Assembly: GCA_900547195.1 (NCBI GenBank)
Contig: URFQ01000091.1
Location: 1-9,058, forward strand
Direction: 5' to 3'
Source of the DNA: an uncultured Butyricicoccus sp.
GTDB taxonomy: Bacteria; Bacillota; Clostridia; Oscillospirales; Butyricicoccaceae
DNA: 9,058 nucleotides
Shown here: piece by piece, positions 1 through 5,880 of the stretch
How positions within the stretch are numbered: position 1 is the stretch's first letter
How the letters are laid out: each line of letters opens with the position of its first letter
Program-made: the position numbers and the translations under genes
Notes under the pieces: model-generated
The model's input: only the letters and a program-made list of their open reading frames with translations
What the model was told of the DNA's origin: nothing
Database searches by the model: none

Positions 1-134
1 ATACCTCTGGACAAAGTGTCCAGAAATCCCCAGAGGGCCTGTTCCTGCAAGACGGCATCGCGGGGCTGCGCTTTGTGGACGCATGCGTGAAGAGCGATAA
101 ACAAGGAAACGCATGGGTTTCCCTGTATGAGTAA
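1..134 (+). CDS. Gfo/Idh/MocA-type oxidoreductase, C-terminal fragment
   Basis: This is the last 43 codons of a gene that starts before the window; the readable frame begins at base 3 and ends with TAA at 132-134. The residues GLRFVDACVKSDKQGNAW and a short end after SLYE resemble the C-terminal helix and tail of Gfo/Idh/MocA NAD(P)-dependent sugar or inositol dehydrogenases, in which a phrase like 'LRFVEACVKSSKEGNRWVSL' is typical. The catalytic and nucleotide-binding parts are outside the window, so substrate and cofactor cannot be judged. It is followed three bases later by a terminator, so it is the last gene of its transcript. The family call rests on this short tail only. Confidence 0.6.
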   Translation, partial: TSGQSVQKSPEGLFLQDGIAGLRFVDACVKSDKQGNAWVSLYE

Positions 135-136
135 TC

Positions 137-170
137 AAAAAGCTGCACTGTTTTTGCGGTGCAGCTTTTA
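137..170. terminator. Bidirectional intrinsic terminator
   Basis: AAAAGCTGCAC (left arm, ends at 148) pairs with GTGCAGCTTTT (159-169) around a 10-nt loop, giving an 11-bp stem flanked by A-run and T-run. It can end the oxidoreductase transcript on the plus strand and the VanZ-family transcript on the minus strand; the VanZ stop codon lies inside the right arm. Confidence 0.85.
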
Positions 171-602
171 TATTGCCCTGTAACGTCGAAGGATTTTCCG
201 GAAAATCATGGAGAGCAAAACGCCGCAGGCATAGCCTACAAAGTCCAGCCAGACGTCCGAAATCTGACCGGAGCGGCCGGGGCGGAATAACTGAATGGTC
301 TCGTCGAGCAGGGGAATCAGGATGCCGGCAAGGAGCAAGTTTGCCGGACGGTTCCACGACAGGCTGCGCAGCGCCGGGCGCGTCAGCAGGCCGAGGATCA
401 GATATTCCACAAAATGCGCGCTTTTGCGCAAAATGTGTTCAGTAATCGCCAGGGAAACCGAAGATCCGTCGAGCAGGCTGGTCAGCCAGCCAAGCGCGGC
501 GGAGCTTTCTGCCGCGGAAGAGGATGCAGGCTGCATGGAGTGCCCCCAGATGACGCCAATCCATAACAACATCAGGAGCGGAAAACAGTATTTCTTTTTC
601 AT
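168..602 (-). CDS. VanZ family membrane protein
   Basis: A 144-aa protein with an N-terminal hydrophobic segment (about residues 6-20) and further membrane segments near 65-80, 87-100 and 117-133. The family signature is clear: RKSAHFVEYLILGLL around residues 59-73, then LDETIQLFRPGRSG and ISDVWLDFVGYACG, matching the conserved 'K..HF..Y..L' and 'DE..Q.F.pgR..s..D...n..G' blocks of VanZ-like proteins. Length fits the single-domain family. VanZ itself gives low-level teicoplanin resistance, but most family members in Clostridia have no proven role, so resistance should not be assumed here. The start at 602 is supported by an AGAGG ribosome site a few bases upstream. The gene is convergent with the oxidoreductase and divergent from the 721-1446 gene, and appears monocistronic. 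I saw no convincing promoter for it in 603-720. The reading frame is intact. Confidence 0.88.
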   Translation of the reverse strand: MKKKYCFPLLMLLWIGVIWGHSMQPASSSAAESSAALGWLTSLLDGSSVSLAITEHILRKSAHFVEYLILGLLTRPALRSLSWNRPANLLLAGILIPLLDETIQLFRPGRSGQISDVWLDFVGYACGVLLSMIFRKILRRYRAI

Positions 603-646
603 AAGAACCTCTGAAAAGATGATCTTTCACAAAATAGGCGGGATGC

Positions 647-675
647 TTGCAATTGCGAAGAAAACATGGCATACT
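647..675 (+). promoter_or_regulatory. Candidate sigma-A promoter for the 241-aa membrane protein gene
   Basis: TTGCAA (647-652) and CATACT (670-675) are separated by 17 bases, 45 bases before the start at 721. The -35 box overlaps a near-palindrome, CTTGCAATTGCGAAG (646-660), in the short region between two divergent genes, so it might serve as an operator. The -10 matches consensus at four of six positions, so this is a moderate call. Confidence 0.4.
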
Positions 676-720
676 AAAAAGAGTCAAGAAAATGATACCA
701 CAGAAGCGAGGCTGAAACAA

Positions 721-1446
721 ATGAAAAAACGAACCAAAATTGTGCTGGGCGTTTTTGGCGGCCTGGTTGTGCTGGGCGCAGCGGCCGTCATCTGGCAGTG
801 GAATAATGTACAGGCCGTTCAGATGGCCATGACCATGGACAGCGCAACGATTGAGCAGAAGCTTGCGGAAAACGAGCAGACGCTCAAACAGGCCATGATG
901 GACTACCACCTGGCCGACTATAATTTTTCCGACGAAGAAGTCGCAGCACTGGCAACTGGGGATCTGGCTGCGGAAGATGCCGTATCCATGCTGACCGGCC
1001 AGGCCGAGGCTGACGGCAGCCAGCCTGATAACGGCGCAGCGCCGGAAGACAGCCCTTCTTCCGCAAGCACTGCGCAGGAGCAGCAGCCTGCCGCATTGTC
1101 TGCACCGGCGCAGCACAATGCACAGGAGAAGATCCAGCAGCAAGTGGCTACCATGTATGTCCTGCAAGCAACATTTGAAGGCAAGCTGGATCGAATCGTC
1201 CAGCAGGCGATTGCCGAATATAATGCCGGAGAGGGCAGCAAACAGGAGTTGGTCAATAAGCATCTGAATGAGATTGCAGCGCTGGAAGACGAGTGTGACG
1301 CCCGCGTGAGCGACGTGGTCTCGGCTCTCAAGCCGCTGCTGGAGGAAACCGGGCAGGGCAATGACCTGATCAAGCAGATTCAGCAAACCTATGCCAATGA
1401 GAAGAGCTTAAAAAAAGCATATTACATGAACAAGTTGAAAGGTTAA
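721..1446 (+). CDS. Hypothetical single-pass membrane-anchored protein
   Basis: I do not recognise a family. The predicted 241-aa product has a basic start (MKKRTK), one hydrophobic segment at residues 7-26, then an extracytoplasmic helical part (about 35-95). A low-complexity linker rich in Ala, Ser, Pro, Gln and Glu follows (about 95-135). A charged, probably coiled helical region (137-241) ends the protein, with a Lys-rich tail. There is no lipobox cysteine and no clear signal-peptidase site, so an uncleaved N-terminal anchor is likely. The ATG at 721 is preferred over upstream in-frame starts because the hydrophobic segment follows at once and GAGG (709-712) sits upstream at usable spacing; the upstream reading has no signal-like start and lies antisense to VanZ. 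The gene stands alone between a candidate promoter and a strong terminator. The linker and flanking helices suggest a surface spacer or scaffold, which is inference. The frame is intact. Confidence 0.8.
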   Translation: MKKRTKIVLGVFGGLVVLGAAAVIWQWNNVQAVQMAMTMDSATIEQKLAENEQTLKQAMMDYHLADYNFSDEEVAALATGDLAAEDAVSMLTGQAEADGSQPDNGAAPEDSPSSASTAQEQQPAALSAPAQHNAQEKIQQQVATMYVLQATFEGKLDRIVQQAIAEYNAGEGSKQELVNKHLNEIAALEDECDARVSDVVSALKPLLEETGQGNDLIKQIQQTYANEKSLKKAYYMNKLKG

Positions 1447-1447
1447 G

Positions 1448-1481
1448 AAAAAGCTCCTGGTTTGATTCCAGGAGCTTTTTT
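1448..1481. terminator. Bidirectional intrinsic terminator, perfect 13-bp stem
   Basis: AAAAAGCTCCTGG (1448-1460) is the exact reverse complement of CCAGGAGCTTTTT (1468-1480), with a 7-nt loop. It begins one base after the stop of the 721-1446 gene and lies just past the stop of the convergent VWA-SLH gene, so it serves both strands. Confidence 0.92.
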
Positions 1482-1485
1482 CCTT

Positions 1486-3879
1486 TTACTTCGTGACATC
1501 GCCGGCGTCAGAATCCAGATACTGATTGTTGTTCGGATCCTCAAGCGCCTTCCAATCACGGGTCGGGATGATCTTCGTCCAAACCTCGGTTTCGTCATAG
1601 CTGGTACGCTTTTCATAATCGTGCGAGTTGGTCGCTTCCTGAACCTGCGCATAGTACCATGCGGAGGTCGAGTTATCCGGCCAGTGGATCATGTCGCTGA
1701 CCATATGGTCTGCGTCCGGCTTGCGGGACAGAACCGCATTGATCAGGGTCATGGCCTCAGCACGGGTGATCTCTACGTTCGGACGGAAAGTGCCATCTTC
1801 ATAACCGGAGATCCAGCCTTCCTGCACTGCAATTTCAATGTAATCATGCGCCCAGTGGCCCTTGGTATCGGTGAAGGTCTCGCCGCCCTTGTATGCCTGA
1901 TCGCTGAACTTTGCAGCGATGGTTGCAAATTCTGCACGGGTGATGTTGCCGGACGGACGGAAGGTGCCATTCGGATAACCGGAAATAATCTGTGCCTTAT
2001 AAGCGGTTGAAATCGCGTTGTTCGACCACCGGCTTGATACAACGTCCGGGAAGTTGTTGGAGGTGGTCCATGCAGCCGCACGGGATTCGTCGGTCAGTAG
2101 GCGGAAGAAAATGGTTGCCACCTCCTCGCGGGTAATGTTTGCACGCGGGCGAACCGTGCCGTCCGGATAGCCGACCACATAAGCGTAGTGGTCATCCTTG
2201 TTGACCTGTGGCTTGCTGCTGCCGCCGCTGCTGCCGCCACCGCCGCCACCACCGCCGCTGGACTCCGAGTAAGCATAGGTCGGAACCGGGAACAGCTTGA
2301 TGTGCTCCGCGCCAGCGGAGGTCTTGTGTGCGAGGGTTGCCTGATTGTTGATATCCAGGGAATGGCTGCCGCTTGCGGTGCTCTTTGTCTCCAGATTTAC
2401 CGTGTAGGTCAAGCTGACCTTGTCGGTCAGGGTGATGGCGTCGTTGATCTTCAGGGTAAAGTATTCTTCGTTATCGCCCGTGGCCTCGTCACCCTTTACA
2501 TAGGTCAGTTCAGCATAAATCTTACCGTCTTTGGTAAATGCGATTTTGTTATCCGCATCGAGCGTTGCAGAAATCGAAACATCGTTAAACTTGTATGTAA
2601 ACTCCTTAGCGGTGTCCACATCAAAGTCGTACAGACGGGAAGCGTTGTTTTTCTCCGCGCCCTTGCCGATAATATCGGTGACGACGCTGCCCGCTGCGAT
2701 AACGGTTTTCATAGAACCGACCACGTCGCTGGACGGATCCTTGGAATCCTCGTTGATGACCGACATCAGCTGAACCAACGCAGCGGTATCGGTCGCGGAT
2801 TTGGCCTGGATGAGGTCGCCCTTCACGGCACACTTGTCAACAAGGAAGGAATTTGCGAGATCGGTCAGAGGTTTAAGCCCAACCTTGGCATTGTAGTATG
2901 GATAGCCTACCGTGATAAGGTTGATGGTGTTCGGAATCGCGTCAATCGCCTTGGAAGCTGCGTAAACGCCCTTCTCGAAGTCGGTGACCGGATAAGTATT
3001 CACATCGGAAACCAGATCGTTGAGGGTACCGTCGATGGCATACGCATCGTCCATCTGTGTCGCCGGAGCAGCCAGCAGCGCGGTCACGTCTGCGTAAGTC
3101 AGCGCAGTTCCCTTGAGTGCGCGTTCCGCCGCCATGTTATTCTGCGCATATTGGACGGTCTCGCCATCCTTGTAGGTGGAATTTTTCTTAACATTATCCG
3201 CGCCGTCCCACCAGAAAGCGCCGCCGTCGGTGATCAGCACCAGATACTTGCGGGCGTTCGGGTACTTGTCCAGCGTGAAGTTTTCCAGTTCACTGGCGCC
3301 AGCTTCAATACCGGACTCAATGTTGGTGCCAAGGTTTGCCGGGTCAACGCCCCATTTGTAAAGCTCGGTCTTGGTCACCTGTGTTTTTAAGGCGTCCGCA
3401 TTCTCGGCCGTCAGCACGTCGGTCGAGATCGGCGCCGCGACTTTGGCCTCGTTGGTAAACAGGGTCAGGCCAACATGAGCGTTTTTGCCGCTTAGCTGGT
3501 TGATCATGGAGTTTACCCACTGATCGGCGGTGGCGGTATCATCAGTTTCGCTGCCGGTGGCAAACAGGCTGCTGGTTGCGTCAACAACAAACTCGACGAT
3601 AATCGGCGCCGAATCATCGTGATCCGGGTTATACGACGAGTTGGTGCCGGTGATGGACAGGGTGACGTCTGCCGGGCCATACTTGCCGCCGGTTATCGTG
3701 GCGGTCTTGTTCAGTACAACGCCATCCGAATACGGATAGCTGCGGTCGCCGTTTTCGGTTGTGGGAAGCGTATCCAGTTTGTCTTCCGCAACCTTGTCGA
3801 TTGCAAATGCGCTGATTGACATCGTGCTTGCTAGGATTGACGCAGTCAGTATGCCTGCTAAAAACCTTGTTTTTCGCAT
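1486..3879 (-). CDS. Secreted VWA-domain surface protein with three C-terminal SLH domains
   Basis: A 797-aa surface protein, probably an adhesin. Residues 1-26 are a signal peptide ending SISAFA. Residues about 90-330 form a von Willebrand factor A domain whose metal-site (MIDAS) residues are all visible: D100-x-T102-x-S104 (a DxTxS form of the usual DxSxS), T185 in NLGTNIESG, and D218 in LVLITDGG. Residues about 395-540 resemble the beta-rich domain that follows VWA in Firmicutes adhesins, ending in FPVPTYAY. A Gly/Ser linker (about 540-556) leads to SLH domains at about 563-598, 609-660 and 667-721, with TREE and TRAE motifs. A 76-aa tail carries WYYAQVQEATNSH. SLH domains usually bind pyruvylated secondary cell-wall polymer, so the protein should sit non-covalently on the wall. 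The start is set at 3879, not the in-frame ATG at 3918, because GGAGG lies 8 bases before it and the signal peptide begins there. It is monocistronic and its frame is intact. Confidence 0.92.
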   Translation of the reverse strand: MRKTRFLAGILTASILASTMSISAFAIDKVAEDKLDTLPTTENGDRSYPYSDGVVLNKTATITGGKYGPADVTLSITGTNSSYNPDHDDSAPIIVEFVVDATSSLFATGSETDDTATADQWVNSMINQLSGKNAHVGLTLFTNEAKVAAPISTDVLTAENADALKTQVTKTELYKWGVDPANLGTNIESGIEAGASELENFTLDKYPNARKYLVLITDGGAFWWDGADNVKKNSTYKDGETVQYAQNNMAAERALKGTALTYADVTALLAAPATQMDDAYAIDGTLNDLVSDVNTYPVTDFEKGVYAASKAIDAIPNTINLITVGYPYYNAKVGLKPLTDLANSFLVDKCAVKGDLIQAKSATDTAALVQLMSVINEDSKDPSSDVVGSMKTVIAAGSVVTDIIGKGAEKNNASRLYDFDVDTAKEFTYKFNDVSISATLDADNKIAFTKDGKIYAELTYVKGDEATGDNEEYFTLKINDAITLTDKVSLTYTVNLETKSTASGSHSLDINNQATLAHKTSAGAEHIKLFPVPTYAYSESSGGGGGGGGSSGGSSKPQVNKDDHYAYVVGYPDGTVRPRANITREEVATIFFRLLTDESRAAAWTTSNNFPDVVSSRWSNNAISTAYKAQIISGYPNGTFRPSGNITRAEFATIAAKFSDQAYKGGETFTDTKGHWAHDYIEIAVQEGWISGYEDGTFRPNVEITRAEAMTLINAVLSRKPDADHMVSDMIHWPDNSTSAWYYAQVQEATNSHDYEKRTSYDETEVWTKIIPTRDWKALEDPNNNQYLDSDAGDVTK
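2215..2260 (-). repeat. Trinucleotide-rich tract encoding a poly-Gly/Ser linker
   Basis: A run of GCC, CCG, CAC and GCT triplets on the plus strand encodes eight consecutive glycines followed by SSGGSS on the minus strand. It joins the adhesin-like region to the SLH anchor of the VWA protein. Such tracts can change length by slippage; gain or loss of whole triplets would change linker length without breaking the frame. Confidence 0.75.
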
Positions 3880-4065
3880 TCTCTTAACCTCCGTAAAAGA
3901 TTCCAAAACGCCGGTCAATGCCCCCCGGAATTGATGGTATGGGCGAATTGGGAAAAATCATAATACGCCATGCGTCCTCCATCCGGCGGGAAAGAAAGCT
4001 GCACAGAAAAACATGTAAAAAATTGAAACCATGATATTCCCTGCCATGGCTATATTATCAGTTTC
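3880..4065 (-). promoter_or_regulatory. Long 5' leader of the VWA-SLH gene
   Basis: The distance from the strong promoter at 4066-4094 to the start codon implies an untranslated leader of about 180 nt. It has a TGATA/TATCA pair near its 5' end around a CCATGG core, and a more distant GCCGG/CCGGC pair. I cannot match it to a known riboswitch. It holds no convincing gene; open frames here are low-complexity and lack ribosome sites. Confidence 0.4.
3888..3892 (-). promoter_or_regulatory. Ribosome binding site that fixes the VWA-SLH start
   Basis: On the minus strand GGAGG is followed by eight bases and then the ATG at 3879. No comparable site precedes the in-frame ATG at 3918, so the shorter protein beginning MRKTRF is the correct reading. 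Confidence 0.85.
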
Positions 4066-4094
4066 ATTATAAGCTGATATTGGTAAAAAGTCAA
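4066..4094 (-). promoter_or_regulatory. Consensus sigma-A promoter for the VWA-SLH gene
   Basis: Read on the minus strand, TTGACT (4094-4089) is followed by exactly 17 bases and TATAAT (4071-4066): one mismatch at -35, a perfect -10 and ideal spacing, in an AT-rich gap. It should be a strong housekeeping promoter with a start near 4059. Confidence 0.8.
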
Positions 4095-4231
4095 ACGTAT
4101 TTATACCGGAAAATGCAAAAAAAGAAAGTAAATTCTCGTGCGCAAAACAATATTTTGAAGAAAAGCGGCCGCGCCTGCAAAGAAAAAAAGGAAACTGGAA
4201 AAACTTTTTTGCGAAGAATGCAGGCTTTTCC

Positions 4232-4258
4232 TTGACCGGCTGCAAAAAATGTTATAAT
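4232..4258 (+). promoter_or_regulatory. Extended -10 promoter before the Wzz/kinase remnants
   Basis: TTGACC (4232-4237) and a perfect TATAAT (4253-4258) lie 15 bases apart, which is short, but the -10 is preceded by TGT, giving the extended TGnTATAAT form that tolerates weak -35 spacing. It points to the Wzz-like remnant starting about 80 bases downstream and is divergent from the VWA-SLH promoter. Confidence 0.65.
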
Positions 4259-4337
4259 CAAAATAATAATTGTGGAAAGTGCGGCTTTTACGGTGCATGA
4301 TGGACACAAAAACAGAATGAAGGGAGCGGTGCAGGGC

Positions 4338-5021
4338 GTGCAGAGAAGTATGGAAGGGCAGGAAAACGAACGTTTGAAACCTGCGCAGATTGATCTGCAG
4401 AAGATGGCGGATATATTGCTGCCAAAAGCATGGCTGATCGTACTTGTGGCGGTACTTCGGGGGCTTGCGGCGTTTTTATACACGCATTTTATGATTACGC
4501 CGCTGTATACCGCGAATGTGACGCTGTATGTACGTTCGACGCAGACGCGGCTGGATGGCAGCGATTCGGTCAACTACAATGAATTGGTGATCGCGCAGCA
4601 CATCACGGATACATATATTACCGTCCATGATGGATGTTTCGGCAGTGGAAGATACCTCCATCATCAATGTGAGGATCACAAGCGCTTCTCTCAAGCGTGC
4701 CGAGCAGATGGCGAACCTGATTGCAGAACATGCGCCCGGACCGATGGCGGAATATATCGAGGGCAGCTCGGTACGGATTTTAAATTATGCTAAAGTACCG
4801 GCCGCGCCATCCTCCCCGAATGTGCGGCAGAATGTGACGGTTGGGTTTTGACCGGCCTGTTGCTTTGTGCGGCCGGCGTGTGGATGCACGCAGTATTTGA
4901 TGTGCGCATCAAGAGCGAAGAGGATCTCAGCATGCTCAGCGATATCCCGATACTTGGCGCAGTGCCCAGCCTTAATGGGCCCGGTGCCGAGCGCGGCAAA
5001 TGGAAAGGCGGGAAAAAATGA
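4338..5021 (+). pseudogene. Wzz/CpsC-type chain-length regulator, broken
   Basis: In capsule and exopolysaccharide systems this protein sets polymer length and activates the partner tyrosine kinase. Segment 1 (4338 to about 4626) gives a cytoplasmic start, a membrane segment (about residues 31-58, ending THFMITPLYTA) and VTLYVRSTQTRLDG, typical of the family. The frame then breaks and the expected stretch of roughly 35-45 residues between DTYI and VSAVEDTS is absent. Segment 2 (about 4624-4847) carries VSAVEDTSIINVRI, the SSVRILNYAKVP block and PSSPNVRQN. A missing base in the TTTT run near 4846-4849 makes TGA; sense resumes in a third frame (4848-5021) with the second membrane segment and FDVRIKSEEDL, then DIPILGAVPSL. 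The GTG at 4338 is preferred because AAGGGAG lies 11 bases upstream; ATG 4350 is possible. The end overlaps the next start as ATGA, as in intact operons. The identity is firm. Its disabled state depends on whether the internal deletion is real. Confidence 0.82.
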
Positions 5022-5520
5022 AATTCGGCAGCAAGAAGGCAAAGCCCCATGCGGCTTCGCTCGCGCATGACCGCAGCGCCATCCTGCGGGAAGATTCCCC
5101 ATTTGCCGCACAGGAGGCATATAAGACCCTGCGCACCAACATTATGTTCTCCATCCCCGTCGGCGGCTGTAAAGTGATTGGCCTTATCAGCTCGATGGCT
5201 TCTGAGGGGAAAAGCACAAACTGCATCAATCTCGCGATAACTTTTGCAGAAACCGGGGCCGCGGATGCCTGACCCAGATGAATGCGGAAGCGTTCCGTGG
5301 ACTGCTGAGCGGGCGTCGCGCCCGTGCGCTGTTGAGACGGGGACAGGTGGATTTGCTTGGGTCTGACTGCCACAACCTTACGTCGCGCCCGCCTGATTTA
5401 GGGGGTCTTTGTGAACAACTGAAGCGCAAAATAAATCAGGATATTTTCCATACCATCGACCAGGTGGGGACCCAGGTCCTTGAGACTGTGAAATTGTCAT
5501 CGATAAAGCAAGATATTTAA
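5018..5520 (+). pseudogene. CpsD-like bacterial tyrosine kinase, truncated remnant
   Basis: BY-kinases autophosphorylate a C-terminal tyrosine cluster and control polysaccharide export together with the Wzz partner. The first 84 codons are well preserved: EAYKTLRTNIMFS at residues 33-45, then a P-loop SSMASEGKSTNCINLA (58-73) and ETGA. A stop follows at 5270-5272, exactly where the Walker A' motif (normally like VLLIDADLRKP) should appear, and that motif is absent in all frames. In another frame (about 5254-5520) traces of the usual next region remain: FRGLLSG, a DLLGSDCHNLTS stretch and RPPDLGGL, which resembles the 'L.SG..PPNP.ELL' block. No Walker B region or tyrosine cluster follows. The intact family is about 220-250 aa, so this cannot be an active kinase as written. 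It overlaps the Wzz remnant by 4 bases. The downstream part is a weak match. Confidence 0.7.
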
Positions 5521-5581
5521 TATAAGTATTGGTTTGAAGCGGAAAAACGGTAAAAAATTATGAAAAACTGAACCCGGTGAA

Positions 5582-5609
5582 TTGACTTTTTCGGATATCG
5601 GAGTATACT
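5582..5609 (+). promoter_or_regulatory. Sigma-A promoter upstream of the adhesin-like gene
   Basis: TTGACT (5582-5587) and TATACT (5604-5609) are 16 bases apart, a good match with near-ideal spacing. The implied start near 5616 leaves a leader of about 265 nt before the ATG at 5881. Its location just after the kinase remnant shows that the adhesin-like gene has its own transcript. Confidence 0.65.
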
Positions 5610-5615
5610 GAATAC

Positions 5616-5880
5616 GATGTATCACGCATCATGCCGAGGGATTTCCTGAGGCATAGGATTGAAACACTCCAAAGCAGTCCGGTATTCTGCGGTGGTTCGG
5701 TCAGCGGCGGCTGACGGCTCTGGACTTTCAGATGGCTCATCGGTTGGCGATGCCCCCTCATCGCGCCGCCCGAAGCTGGCTGAAGTCATGGGAATATGAC
5801 AGAGGGGGAGGCTTCTCAAGGAATTGGCGGGCTTTGGCCTGCCGGTACACAAGAATTCTTTAAGAAAGGGGCGCTTTGGA
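5616..5880 (+). promoter_or_regulatory. Hairpin-rich 5' leader of the adhesin-like gene
   Basis: This stretch has no convincing gene but at least four local hairpins. ATGCC/GGCAT (5631-5635 with 5650-5654) has an inner AGG/CCT. TCAGC/GCTGA lies at 5701-5714 with a GGCG loop. CATCG/CGATG lies at 5738-5752. GGCGGGC/GCCTGCC (5826-5843) has one G-U pair and a TTTG loop. None is followed by a T-run, so they are not ordinary terminators. I looked for the c-di-GMP-I riboswitch pattern, which often precedes adhesin genes, and did not find its conserved core. A structured regulatory RNA is possible. AAAGGGG near 5864-5870 is the likely ribosome site for the gene at 5881. Confidence 0.4.

Noticed and set aside
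295..720. Upstream extension of the 241-aa protein to base 295
   Set aside because: The added residues are antisense to VanZ. The ATG at 721 has a ribosome site and begins directly with a membrane anchor.
439..1386. A 315-codon minus-strand open frame across the 241-aa protein gene and part of VanZ
   Set aside because: It crosses two real genes, has Cys/Arg/Leu-rich shadow composition and no start signals.
2188..3390. A long plus-strand open frame of 400 codons antisense to the VWA-SLH gene
   Set aside because: It has no ribosome site, starts in the Gly/Ser repeat as poly-Ala, and matches no family. The opposite strand has a signal peptide, MIDAS residues and SLH domains, so this is a frame shadow.
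3958..4573. Minus-strand open frames in the AT-rich gap, rich in Phe, Ser and Cys
   Set aside because: They are low-complexity, lack ribosome sites and overlap promoters and the Wzz remnant.
5616..5760. c-di-GMP-I riboswitch before the adhesin-like gene (a CAAAGC string was seen near 5670)
   Set aside because: The surrounding conserved pairs and the ACGCAAAGCC core are absent, so the short match is chance.
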